From: Pleurodeles waltl
Lineage: Eukaryota > Chordata > Amphibia > Caudata > Salamandridae
Direction: 5' to 3'
Assembly: GCF_031143425.1 (NCBI RefSeq)
Contig: NC_090446.1
Coordinates: 1,019,609,066-1,019,673,065 of the forward strand
Length of the DNA: 64,000 nt
The translations under genes were made by a program, and so were the position numbers. This document shows, in pieces, positions 1 to 10,984 of the stretch. Within the stretch, counting starts at the first letter, position 1. The number at the start of each line of letters is the position of its first letter. The notes beneath the pieces are model-generated. The model ran no database searches and was not told the DNA's origin. It was given only the letters and a program-made list of their open reading frames with translations.

Positions 1-969
1 GCCCCAGACCCTCACCAGGGGGTTGGAGACTGCATTGTGTGAGGGCAGGAACAGTCCTTTCAGGTGTGAGTGACCACTCCTCCCCTCCCTCCTAGCACAG
101 ATGGCCCATCAAGATATACAGGCTACACCTCAGCTCCCTTTGTGTCACTGTCTAGTGTGAGGTGCAACCAGCCCAACTGTCAAACTGACCCAGACAGGGA
201 ATCCACAAACAGGCAGAGTCACAGAAATGGTATAAGCAAGAAAATGCTCACTTTCTAAAAGTAGCATTTTCAAACACACAAACTTAAAATCAACTTTAAT
301 AAAAGATGTATTTTTAACTTGTGAACTCAGAGACCCCAAACTCCACATGTCTATCCGCTTCCAAAGGGAATTTACACTTTAATCAGATTTAAAGGTAGCC
401 CCCATGTTAACCTATGAGAGGGACAGGCCATGCAACAGTGGAAAACAAATTTAGCAATATTTCACTGTCAGGACATATAAAACACATTACTATATTTCCT
501 ACCTTAACCATACACTCCACCCTGCCCTTGGGGCTACTTAGGGCCTACCTGACATGTAAGAAAAGGGAAGGTTTTAGGCCTGGCATGTGGGAACACTTGC
601 CAAGTTGAATTTACAGTTCAAACTGTTCTCACAGACACTGCAGTGGCAGGTCTGAGACATGTTTACAGAGCTACTTATGTGGGTGGCACAACCAGTGCTG
701 CAGGCCCACTAGTAGCATTTGATTTACAGGCCCTGGGCACCTCTAATATCCTTTACTAGGGACTTACTAGTAAACCAAATATGCCAATCATGGATAAGCC
801 AATTACATACACATTTGTGTAAAGGAGCACTTGCACTTTAGCATTGGTTAGCACTGGTAAAGTGCCCAGAGTAACAAAAACAGCAAAATATGAGTCCAGC
901 ACACATCAATACCTGGGGAACAGAGGCCAAAAGTTAAGGGAAACCACGCCAAGGATGTAAAGTCTAACA
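1..969 (-). mobile_element. Family-A Gypsy LTR, cut by window edge
   Basis: This stretch aligns by eye with the right-hand third of the solo LTR at 16993-19911. It shares the CCC-rich block near 80-110, the run of short (A/T)-rich segments near 240-330, and the block around 679-790 with gtgggtggcacaaccagtgc followed by 'ggcccactagtag'. It ends at ctaaca (964-969), which corresponds to the end of the other minus-oriented family-A LTRs. The left part lies outside the window, so a target duplication cannot be checked, and whether it is a solo LTR or one end of an element is unknown. Short open frames here are not conserved between copies and are not genes. Confidence 0.75.
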
Positions 970-2810
970 CATACCCATTGACAGTCTGCACAATGTGGCA
1001 TTAGACTGGACAGCATCATCTCAAGTCCTATAACTTTTTAGCAAGGTGAAGTTAGAATCAGACTGTAAAATGCATTATTTGCCAAAGTTTCTAAAGAATT
1101 TGAACACCTCTCCTCATAAAACCTACCTTCATGTAAGTAAGTGGAATTGTTCTTTCACTGCAATACATATTTGGGCCATGTCAGGTGTGGGGGGGGGGGG
1201 ACGTGTCAGTAAGTGCAGAGACAAAAGTGAGTGGTGCCTGTGGTAGATTTGAGCAGTGGTCACTTCATAAAAAATGTTTGCACCCGCACTCATTTTATTT
1301 TAACAAATTGAGGACTGTATATTCTTATTTATCATCAAATGATTTACTTTTAAACAACACTCTATCCCCAATGAACGAGCTAGTTCCTTCATCATGCACT
1401 GCTTATTCAGTAAATGCAAATCACCCAAGACTATACTATAGCAACAATAAAACCACCAGTTGATTCATCTTTTATAGCTGCTGCAGTCATCTACTTTAAT
1501 TGAAAAATACACACTCACAAGAAAACGTGAAACCGAAAGTGCAGCTGAGTGCTGTTTTTTAGACCTTAATGGGAAAACTAAGCACAGATGGGAGTAACAA
1601 AAGCAGAATAATGTAAAGAAATGCATGTTTTTCATTTAACATACATCTGGAAAGTTTACACCTCACCAATTTCCAATTTCAAGATGCCACTGTATATAAA
1701 TACTCCTTTTTGTCATAAAAGCAAGTATTTGGACAGTCATTTATTGCTGCTATTGAACATATTTTTAGTTGTAAGCCTGTGCTCACCCGCTGCATGTACC
1801 TCCCCAGGAGAAGTTTAGACTGCTTGACCCGCACTACCAATGAGATCAAGTGCTGAAGCAGTACTCAGCCCAACTGTTCAGGGTCCATAGTAATTCGGGG
1901 CCCAGGGACATCAGGAGTAAAAGGACACAAACTCTCACTGCTGTGCCCAGAAGCTCCTGCTTTCTCTGTGTCCCTCTGAAACGAGTTCTCACACCTTCTA
2001 AGACAGATGGTAAATGGAAAGTGTTATTTTAAGTGAGGTGGGTTGGGTCAATAAGCACTATGAAGCACCTAAAATGAAATTTAGAAAAAAGAGGACGGGA
2101 TGTAAATAGAACAAATATTCTGTAATTAATGGAATGGAAGGATGGTTCTCATATCAAAACTTAACAAAGAAGAAGAAATCTGAAATAAATGCAAGAATCA
2201 AATGTTGGCAACTCTAACCTCACGTGATAGCAGGAAATTCTGGAAGTTAGTGCACCAAAGCTCACTTGAAAGTCAACCTACAATCGCTTGTGTAATACAT
2301 GAGGAAGCATGGATAACCTTTTTAGGTGAAGTCTATTAATGCATAGACAAATTCTTTCTCCCTCGGAATAATCATGCAATGTTTCTATGGTTAATTTATT
2401 TTCAATGGTGATTTGAGGTCTTGGCATCGGATCTCACTCTCTGCTCAAAGGAAAATATTCACCAATTGCTTTAAACAATACTAAATAATGCATTTTAGTG
2501 GGTGCTGGCCACGTCAAATATTTAGATACAAAATGGTTGGTCTCATGGTAAGACCCACCTGGGGTGATGATAGACTATTTTCATGCATCCCATAACTCCA
2601 TGACTACAGAATGAGGCAAGAAATTTTAAATCTTTTATTGGACTAATGTTTTTCTATTCAATTCCTGTGTCTGTCCACAAATTACAAATTAAGGGAGGTC
2701 ATTGGAAGGGTGCCACTGAGGGGAAATGTTTAGACACTCCTATTTTATTCCAGATTGTAAGCTTTTCCTACATTTAGGACATTTTTTCAAGACCTATCTT
2801 TATAAACTAT
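970..2810. other. Gene-free interval
   Basis: No coding or recognised repeat family was found. It is A/T-rich with only short, unconvincing open frames, and it contains a G run at about 1189-1200. It probably represents old decayed repeat sequence. It ends at the tat that forms the left target duplication of the Harbinger element. Confidence 0.6.
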
Positions 2811-3377
2811 GGCCCTCATTACGAACAGTAATTACCGCCAAAATATGACCATGGCGGAAAGATCTCCGATAGACAGCCAATGTACCACACTGACCGTCAG
2901 GGCAGCAACAACAGCCACCACGGCGGTAGCCGCCTACATCAATGTTCCGGCCACCATATTATGACCCCGGAAATCGCCACCTTTTCCGGGGGGTTGGCAC
3001 CAGCGACATCAAAAGCCTGGCAGGAACTGAGCTCAGAACGGAAAGGACTCACCATTGGAGACACTGGGAACAAACATGCTGCAATGGAACTTGAACTGCA
3101 TGTCTTCCCGATTATCTTTTATGTTCTGCTCCACCACGAACATAAACGAGGGCGAAGACAACAATGGTGAGTACAGCTGCCTAGCACACAAGAGGGGAGA
3201 AACGAGAGTGACACACGCACAAAACACACCCCACAAGCACACACCATACGCGCAACCAGCTGCATTAAAAAACAATTTCTATCCCATAACTTGGCTGAAT
3301 AATGCAAGGGCAAAACGATTTTGCAAAAGTGAATGTAATAAGATCAACACAGTATGAAAAATAAGTTAGGCACGATA

Positions 3378-3429
3378 ATATATATATCTATATATATATA
3401 TATATATATATATCTATATATATATATAG

Positions 3430-3456
<27 letters not shown>
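3378..3456. repeat. (TA)n microsatellite
   Basis: Nearly uninterrupted TA dinucleotides with a few TATC/TAGA variants, inside the Harbinger-derived element. The variants are arranged so that the tract is self-complementary. Open frames through it on both strands are only Tyr/Ile repeats and carry no gene. Confidence 0.95.
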
Positions 3457-3462
<6 letters not shown>

Positions 3463-3639
3463 GAAAAAGGAACACAGCCCAGTCCACAATTTGCATAGGC
3501 CACATGACCACAGGCCAAAGTCCTAGGCCACACATGTCACCTGCTTCAACACGGAAAGAACACTGCAGGGGCATCAGTTGGTAAATAGGCAGGCACCTCA
3601 GGGGAACAGCGGACAGGGGTGCACCTCAGCTGGGAGTTG

Positions 3640-3835
3640 TAACAGGACCACTGGATCTGGAGTGGGCAACATGTCCTGTGCTTGATCCTGGGGAGTGATG
3701 GGCCACAGTCTCTCAGGTGGATGTCATACCCACTGGTTCTGGAGGGGGCAACCTGCCCTGTGCTTAATCCTAGGGAGTGCAAGGCCACAGTCTCTCAGGT
3801 AGGTGTCTTGCCCACTGGTTTTGGAGGTGGCAGGC
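3640..3835. repeat. 82-bp tandem repeat, about 2.4 copies
   Basis: The block gggcaac...ctgtgctt...ggccacagtctctcagg...cccactggt recurs with equivalent bases at 3667, 3749 and 3831, a period of exactly 82 bp. A 5' partial unit (accactggatctgg) precedes the first full one. It lies in the tail region of the second Myb-like remnant on the minus strand. Confidence 0.85.
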
Positions 3836-4019
3836 CGCACAGAAGCCCAGGTAGGCAGGATTACATACCGACCGCTGGCGGTGATGGCTGCACAGTGGTG
3901 TTGCTGTTGGTGGGGGGAGGCTTGTGCCCATCTCCTGCAACCTCGGATGGCTGCACAGTGGTGGTGCTGCTGGTGGGGGAGGCTCCTGCCCATCACATGC
4001 AACCTCGGATGGCTACACA

Positions 4020-5535
4020 ACCATGGTGGGTGGTAGGGGCTCCATCACAGTTCCTGGCCCAGGCACCTTGGTCTTCCTGCCGGCTGATGCAGGCTCCTTG
4101 GTCTTCCTGTCTGCTGAGGCAGGCTCCTTTCCCTTCTTGCCTGCTGGGGCAGGCTATTTGATCTTCCTGCCTGCTGCTGCAGGCTCCTTGGTCTTCCTGA
4201 CTGCTGGTGCAGGCTCCTTTCCCTTTAAGATGGCTGGTGCAGGCTACTTCCCCTTCAGGACATGTGGCCTGGATCCCTTTCCACCACGAGTTGGTGCAGT
4301 GACGACTGGGTCCGTGGACTGTGTGGCTGAGGTGCTTGGCTGGGTTCTTCCTACCCTGGCCACCCTTGCAGGACGATGGGGGGGAGAGGTAGGTAAAAGG
4401 TCAATGGTGTACAGGAACAGTTTTTTAGGGACATTGGGGCGGGAAGAGGGAGAAGGAATGGAAGTGGAGGATTAGGGAGTGGCCATTGGAGGTGTCTGCT
4501 GCTTTTGGGTGCAGGTGCATGGGCTGTTTGCTTGTGTGAGGTGGATGGCTGTTGGGTGTCTGAGTGCTTGCGTTTGTGTATTTCAGGAGGGGGACAGACA
4601 TAGTGGGAGAGGACACAGGGGACGTGTGCATGGCTGTTGTGGCGGTGTCTGCCAGTGAGGAGTGTGTTCTGCTTGGGTTGGTGATGCTGGTAGTGGATGA
4701 TGGTGTAGTGCATGCAGGTGTGAGTGTGGACAAAACTGGGTGGGAGACGGAGGAGGAGGAGGAGGAGGGGGAGACAGTGGAAATAGTGAATGTTGTTGTG
4801 TCAGCAACTGGATGGTGTTTGTATGAGTGCCTGTGGGATGAAGTGTGGTGTTTGTGTTTGCCTGTGACACTCTTGGGTATTGTCTTGTGTGCATGCTCGT
4901 CTGTATGTGTGCTTGGGATGGGTTGGGGTTGAGGGTAATGGGACTGGGCAATGGAACTTGGAAGGGGGGAAGGTAGGAACAGTGACAATGGCTGCCATCA
5001 GAGAGAAGGCCAGAGCCTGAATCGATCTCTGTTGGGTCGCCAATCCAGTGTGAATGCCCTCCAGGAATGCATTAGATTGTTGCATCTGGGCTGCTAGCCC
5101 CTGGATGGCATTCACAATGGTTGACTGCCCTACAGAGATGGATCTCAGGAGGTCAATAGCCTCCTCCCTCAGGGCAGTAGGGCTGACTGGGGCAGGGCCT
5201 GAGGTGCTTGGGGCAAAGGAGATGCCTACCCTCCTGGGTGAGCCAGCTCAGCCAACTCGATGAGGGGCTCCTGGAAGGGTGGTGCTGGTACAGGGGGTGG
5301 CGCCTGTAGCTGTAGCTAGGTTGGTCACAGAAGTGTCCGCCACCACCACGGAGCTTCCATCGGAGGAGGTATTTGTGTCAGAACTGTCCCCTCCAGTCTC
5401 CGCCGTTGTGCTCCCCTCACCCTCCGTCCCACTGGTGCCCTCACCATCGGTGGACTCTGCCTCCTGGGTCCTGTGGGATGCAGCTCCCTCAGTCGCCAGT
5501 GCCTCTGCTCCTCCACCAGATGATGCTACTGCACA
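4020..5535 (-). pseudogene. Second Myb-like gene, C-terminal exon remnant
   Basis: Read on the minus strand, this begins after a plausible 3' splice site (...tatgtgcag at about 5535) and encodes an acidic Ser/Thr/Glu/Gly-rich segment. A helix-forming stretch follows at about 5115-4990 with the pattern AIQGLAAQMQQSNAFLEG and a following IQALAFSLMAA. This segment resembles the C-terminal exon of the other Myb-like gene in the same element (IRxDLQAINNTLISIARVL type), but the sequence is clearly different, so it probably derives from another Harbinger family. Downstream is a Lys/Pro/Ala repeat tail (KEPASAGRKT-like units, 4260-4050). The frame is broken several times, including a stop near 5240 and frame changes near 4800. 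The N-terminal DNA-binding exon was not found. The presumed role in intact relatives is DNA binding or transposase recruitment. Confidence 0.5.
4050..4262 (-). repeat. 30-bp coding minisatellite (10-residue units)
   Basis: Units of gcaggctcctt(g/t)... recur every 30 bp (for example 4089 and 4119), about seven copies. On the minus strand they give Lys-Pro-Ala-rich decapeptides of the type KEPASAGRKT, a basic tail reminiscent of histone-H1-like C termini. The plus-strand reading gives hydrophobic decapeptides and is probably the shadow. The period is a multiple of three, so copy-number changes keep the frame. Confidence 0.8.
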
Positions 5536-6299
5536 TAAGGACAGGATGACAAAACAAAAACGGGGGGAAAGAGACAAAGGATATACTTGGTCAATGGCTG
5601 CACCAACACCAGCGTTGGCTTACACAGCACCCTCACACACAGGGAACAGCCCTACGCCATATGCTATTGCACTAGCAGAGAAATAGTTAGCGGCCAAGTC
5701 ATGGGGAGGGGCACACACCGTCAAATGCAGCACACCTGGGATCCACATAGCCCTGACCAGTAGTGGATGCCTACGAGCTAGTTTGCAAGATTTTCCCATC
5801 TGAACCCTAGCCACCAAGGGACCTACGCTGCAATGTCAGGCCTGACTAGGGGCACCAACTGACAAGCATCCCACACTCGGATACCACCCAACCATGCGTA
5901 CGTTGTAATGATGGGCACTGTACTCACCCCCTCATGGCTGCTGTGATGACCTCACATATACTCCTGATGTGATCACTGCAGCAAGCTACAGGTCATTAAT
6001 CTATGCTCATTTACTGTACTGTTGATTTGCAATGTTTGTACCTGTTTCAATGGATGCATATTTGAAATACATGACATACTCCAAACTTCTTTTTTTTCCC
6101 AAGGGCGTTGATCGAAGTGCAAATATATTGAGGGGCAAGTGCAATGGGATGGGGTGATGATGGAGGAAAGTCCAGGGTATTGTTTCAGTCTGTTTGTAGC
6201 ACAGGTGCATTGTCCAAGGGGACATAGGAAGGGGAGCAATGGCAGTTCGAGGTGGACAGGGTGACAGAGTGGGGCACAAGGGTGACAATCAGGAGAGTC

Positions 6300-7836
6300 T
6301 CATTTCCCAGCGGTGGTCTTGGCAAGTGTCTCTGGCTTCTGTCTGGATAGCATGGAACATTTACAGGGTGGTTCTCCTTCTGCAGATGGAGGGGTGCTGG
6401 TGGCCTGTGAGTCCTGCAAAGGGGCCTCTTGGCCACTAGTAGCAGGGGAAGTGGAAGGCTGTTCAGATGTCTGGCTAGTGGCAGGGGCCTGCAGTGAAAC
6501 TGCCTCCCTCATAATATTGGCATTGTCTACCAGCACCCTTGCTATGGAGATCAGGGTGTTGTTGATGGCCTGCAAGTCCTACCTGATCCCCTGGTACTGT
6601 CCCACATGCAGCTGCCTGTTCTCCTGCATATTGTCCAGGATCTGGCCCATCGCGTCCTGGGAATGTTGATAGGCTCCCAGGATCTCTGCAAGTGCCTCCG
6701 GGAGAGTCGGTTCCCTGGGCCTGTCCTCCCCTGGTGCACAGCACTCCTCCAGTTTCCCTGTTGGCCTTTGCCTCTGTCCCCTGAACCGTGTGCCCACTGC
6801 AACTGACCCCAGGTCCTTGATTGTCTTGGGTATGAGGTGTGGCCTGGGGTCCCTATAGAAGTGGACACACTGCTGATTGGCGTGTCTTGGGGACAGAGGT
6901 GTGGGTACGCTGGGTGGGTGCTGTGGTGGTGGTGGTGATGGGGAGGCTCTGTGGTGGTGTGTGACTGGGCCTGGGTAACCGGCTGTCCAGAGGGCCAGTT
7001 AGGTCATCCAGATCCTGAAGACCAGAGTTGCTGTCATCACTGTGGGCCTCTTCAGTTGGGGGACTGGATAGTGCTGGCATCTCCTCTCGGCTGACACTGG
7101 CTGGGGTACCTGTGGGGATGTAAATGATGTGTTATTATTTCTGTGTCTGACATATTGTGCATCTGTGGCTTGCCCTCTTTAGTTGGATTTGCCCTGCCAG
7201 TTTTCACTTGTGTACGTTGGTGTATGGTGGGATAGTTAGTTCTCTATAGTGTGCATACTTTAGTGATGAGTGTCCATGCAGGGCTGTGAGTGGTGTCCAT
7301 GCATTGGTACAGCATGCAGGGCTTGGCATTGGGATGAGTAGGATGTGATGGTGAGGTGTGTGGGATGGAGTGGAGTGATGGGAGTGAGGGTGGGGGTATG
7401 TGATGGCATGCAGATAGGGGGGTAGCAGTAGTAGTAGAGAGTTGACTTACCAGAGTCCAGAGTCCAGTCCTCCTCCTACTCTGTCCAGGCCCTCAGGATG
7501 CAGGATTGCCAAGACTTGCTCCTCCCACGCTGTTAGTTGTGGGGGAGAAGGTGGGGGTCCACCACCAGTACTCTGTACAGCTAGCTGGTGTCTTGCTGCA
7601 ATGGAATGTACCTTCCCCTGTAGGTCATTCCACCTCTACCTGTTGTCATTCCTAGTTCTTGGGTGCTGTCCCATGGCGTTGACCCTGTCCACGATTCTCC
7701 GCCATAGCTCCATCTTCCTAGCTATTGATATCTGCTGCACCTGTGCGCCAAATACCTGTGGCTCTACCCTGACAATTTCCTCCACTATGATCCTTAGCTC
7801 CTCCTCTGTGAATCGGGGGTGTCTTTGTGGTGCCAT
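6300..7836 (-). pseudogene. Myb/SANT-like protein gene of Harbinger element, two exons
   Basis: Exon 1 runs from the ATG at 7836 to 7451 and ends at a GTAAGT donor. Exon 2 starts after CCCACAG at 7109 and ends with TGA at 6300. The exon 1 product opens with PRFTEEELRIIVEEIVRVEP, then a trihelix-type Myb/SANT-like domain containing RKMELWRRIVDRVNAMGQ and, after a broken codon, the WNDLQ third-helix motif. Exon 2 is acidic/Pro-rich and ends in a helical segment and LAKTTAGK. In PIF/Harbinger elements this second protein is known to bind DNA and bring the transposase to the nucleus and the termini. Here an in-frame TAG near 7635 and several frameshifts in exon 2 (between 7080 and 6575) break it. 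Its closest relative in the window is the gene at 60690-62231, which has different lesions. Confidence 0.75.
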
Positions 7837-7935
7837 GGGTGTTGTGGTGAATGGATATCTGCTGCCGCAGCGGTAGTTTGGTGGCAGTAAGCATGGCGGT
7901 AAGTGGGATTTACCACCAATGTCATAATGAGGGCC

Positions 7936-8829
7936 TATGTCCCGTGAGCCCATCAAGAACCTTTTAACTGATACATTATTTTTAGACTTTGCATGTGGTT
8001 TAGGTCATTTTCTAAAGCGTTTGAAAAAAATGTTAATTTTAATATAGTCTCATTTTCTAATACCCCCAGTTTTTGGGTGGACCAATGATCTGTGAAGATT
8101 TATAACTATTTATTATAAGTGTTATTTTATTGTTGTGAGATTGATGGCAATATCTTGAAATTGTCTTTTTAATGTAGGGTAAATGACTGTTGCCTAAATA
8201 AACCAATTTCATAACGTGAATCTTTGTGGAAGAACAAAGAAACGTACCTTATTACAGTTTGTGTGATTGTAGCATGCTTTGAGTGAGTATGTTTCTGGCG
8301 AGCTTTGCTGTGAATTTCATGTTGGGCGGACAGTTTTCAAGGTCTGAGAGGGCTGTACTGTTGTTAGTTAGAGGAAGTCAGCCGGAGAAGCTTATAACTC
8401 CTAGGGTGGGTTGATTTTAACACCCTCCCTCATTGACTGTGAATAGATTTCTTTGTTCAATCTATCAATCTCATACAACATACAATGATTTTGCTTACTG
8501 TGTATGGTACTTTACAATTTAACCCTATTAACTACATCTAAAGACAATAAGTATTGGCATGAGTTCTTAGGCACTAAGAAATTAGTTCCTGTCCATGAAC
8601 ATGAAGAATAATGTAACTTAACCATATTAGCAAAGTGGGACACCATTCCTCGTGAATTACAGAACTGTAGGTCTGTCCTGGCTGCAATATTTATTTCAGA
8701 ATTTCTAAAGAAGGCACTGCTTCTGTAGTAACAGCCCTACATTAGAATGTATAGCTGAATGAGTAAAGATACCAAATACAGCCAAGAGAGGTGTTACAGA
8801 TCACCATAAAATAGTTTATAATACTTCAT

Positions 8830-8860
<31 letters not shown>

Positions 8861-8861
8861 A
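7936..8861. other. Gene-free interval with (AT)n tract
   Basis: No gene or recognised family was seen. The interval is A/T-rich. An (AT)n microsatellite occupies about 8828-8855, immediately before the family-A LTR start. The sequence at 7936-7938 is the right-hand target triplet of the Harbinger element. Confidence 0.6.
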
Positions 8862-10810
8862 TGTGACAGCCTAAGGGTGGTCATCCCCCAACTTTTTGCC
8901 TGCCTCCCTAAACATGAAAACATTGGTTCGTACCCAATTGGCATATTTTACTTGAAAGTCCTTAGTAAAGTACACTAGAGGTGCCCAGGGCCTGTAAATT
9001 AAATTCTACTAGTGGGCCTGCAGCACTGATTGTGCCACCCACATAAGTAGCACCTTAACCCTGCCTCAGGCCTGCCATTGCAAGGCCTGTGTGTACAGTT
9101 TCACTGCCACTTCAACTTGGAATTTAAAACTACTTGCAAAGCCTTGAACTCCCTTTTTTCTACACATAAGTCACCCCTATGGTAGGCCCTAGGTAACCCA
9201 GAGGGCAGGGCGCTATGTACGTAAAAGGCAGGGAATGTACCTATATGCTTTACATGTCCTGGTAGTGAAAAAATTACAAATGTGTTATCCACTACTTTGA
9301 GGCCTGCTCCTCTCATAGACCAGCATTTGAACTGCCATCATATACTTTTAAGTGGTAGATTCTGATCTGAAAGGAGTAGCCTTGTCATGCTTAGTATGGC
9401 CAGAATGGTAATAGAAAGTCCTGTTTACTGGTGAAGTTGGATTTAATATTACTGTTTCAGAAATTCCACTTTTGGAAAGTGGGCAGTTTTCTGCACTTAC
9501 TGCCATATGTGCCTTACAGCCTGTCTCCAATCCATAGCTGATCTGTGCTGGTTGTCAGCTCCCCTTGTGCATTCCACCCAGCCAGCCATAAACACAGGAC
9601 ACTCAGTCACATCTGCCTTCATCTGCATACTGAATAGGTCTCCCTGGGCAAGAAGGGTGGAGGGGCTTTCTCTTATACTTCAAAGGCCAGTGGCCTGCCC
9701 TCACACAAAGGACTGATAACCCCCCCCACAGGGATTACGCAAGACAGGACTGGGCTGAAAGGGGAACTTGTGCAGTTCAAAACAACTCTTTGAACTTTTC
9801 CCCACTTCAAAGCCACTTTGGGTATATATACTGGGTCTCTGACCCTCACCAAATCAAACACTTCTGGAACTACACCTGGACACTGTCATAGGGACTGCCT
9901 GGCTGCCCAAAGGACTCATCTGGACTGCTTTGATGAGAAGGAATGCTGCCTTTCTTGTTGCCCTGCTGCCTGCTGACCTCTGACACTGCTGAAAAGACTC
10001 TGCCTTCCCCACAAGTGCTTTTCAAGGGCTTGGATTGAGTTTGCCTCCTGTTCTGAAGTCTCAGGGTCACAAAGACTTCACCCCTGAGAAAAAAATCCTC
10101 ATGCATCAGAAAATCGATGCAGCTCCTGCAGAAATCAACGCAGTGCCTGCCCCGCGGGGTAAAAATTGCTGCATTGCCTACCGGATCAATGCAGTGCTTG
10201 CTCCTTCTACCAGTGTGTCAAGGATTTTCAATGCATTGTCCCTGGGTGTCAAAATATTTCCGCATCGCAGTGAGGAACCAAGGCTGTGCTCGTAGAAATC
10301 GAAGCATCACCTTGCATTGTGGAAAGAAATGACGCATTGTTTGTGCTGCGTTAGAAAATCCGACCCAGCACCTCATTTTTCAATGCATCTCCTCCTCTGC
10401 TGCCCCATGCATCAATATTATAGATGCATCCCAACTACTGTGTGTTACAAGGACATAATCTCTGATTCTTAAGGATTGAGACTCATTTAAACCTTTAAAA
10501 CGTGATATATTGAATTGTGCATATTGGATTTTTGACGTTTTTATCTTATTTTATTCAGATAAATATTTTCTATTTTTCTAAACTGGTGTGGAGTACTTGT
10601 TATGGTGTTTTTACTGTGTTACCATATGAGTTACTGCACAAATACTTTACACATTGCCTTAAAAGTTAAGTGTGCCTGCTCTGTGCCAAGCTACCAGAGG
10701 GTGAGCACAGGATAATTTGGACTGTGTTGTGACTTACCCTGATTAGGATTGTAGTCCATACTTGGACAGGGTGCATACCTCTGCCAACTAGAGACCTCAA
10801 TTTCTACCAT
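8862..10810 (+). mobile_element. Family-A Gypsy 5' LTR
   Basis: Starts TGTGACAGCC and ends at aatttctacca (10810). The reverse complement of its right end aligns with the left ends of the LTRs at 16993 and 54210 (TAGAAAT-GGGGTCT, TTGGCAG, CCCTGTCC, then GGTAAGTCAC and TCTGGTAGCTTG), so this copy is in plus orientation. A TATA-like box is at 9823-9830. Length is about 1.95 kb. Directly downstream are a primer-binding-site-like stretch and a decayed gag-pol, which makes it the 5' LTR of the element reaching about 16860. No matching 3' LTR was found, so the element is truncated. Earlier choice of 10854 as the end was dropped because the alignment to other copies stops at 10810. Confidence 0.75.
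9822..9855 (+). promoter_or_regulatory. Candidate LTR core promoter (TATA box)
   Basis: GGTATATATACTGGGTCTCTGACC lies within the family-A LTR, in the sense orientation, after a C/T- and A/C-rich segment. A start site about 30 bases downstream (near 9855) would mark U3/R. The evidence is the motif and its place only. Confidence 0.4.
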
Positions 10811-10832
10811 TGGTGACTAGCGGTGAGGATAG
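10811..10832 (+). other. Candidate tRNA primer-binding site (family A)
   Basis: The bases directly after the LTR, TTGGTGACTAGCGGTGAGGA, begin with the TGG that pairs with a tRNA CCA end. They resemble the equivalent positions of family B (38585 reading leftwards) and family C (58328 reading leftwards). All three are loosely similar to the complement of a vertebrate tRNA-Leu 3' end (TGGTGGCAGCGGTGGGAT), with gaps. The primer identity is inference. Confidence 0.4.
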
Positions 10833-10984
10833 GACATGTGTTTGTGCAGTCACATACAATAGCTACATTTACACTACCTACCCACATTTAAAGGTCATTT
10901 AGATTTATTTCTATTCTTTTGCAAGCTTTCCCTGCTTTACATTTTTAACCAATCATATACATCAAGTCTCTGGCTTGGTCCACA

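Larger units (their letters stand above)
2811..7935 (-). mobile_element. PIF/Harbinger-derived element, chimeric, no transposase
   Basis: The left end reads GGCCCTCATTACGAAC (2811-2826) and the right end is its inverted partner, ending gtcataatgagggcc at 7935. The flanking triplets are tat (2808-2810) and tat (7936-7938), a 3-bp target duplication as expected for the PIF/Harbinger superfamily. The terminal bases match the MITEs at 24476, 29984 and 50325 and the large element at 60179, so all belong to one terminus family. Inside, the minus strand carries a two-exon Myb/SANT-like gene (7836-6300) and the remains of a second, different Myb-like C-terminal exon (about 5535-4020), plus two minisatellites and a TA microsatellite. 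No DDE transposase motif was found, so movement would require a transposase from elsewhere. Confidence 0.85.

Noticed and set aside
3344..3584. Tyr/Ile-rich frames on both strands
   Set aside because: They are products of the TA microsatellite.
4425..4988. 187-codon minus-strand Ser/Thr/Pro/His-rich frame as an independent gene
   Set aside because: It is a low-complexity frame overlapping the better-supported Myb-like remnant and lacks a domain of its own.
10811..10854. Family-A LTR extending to the gtcaca at 10854
   Set aside because: It would give a neat TGTGAC/GTCACA pair, but alignment with the other family-A LTRs ends at 10810, and the following bases fit a primer-binding site.
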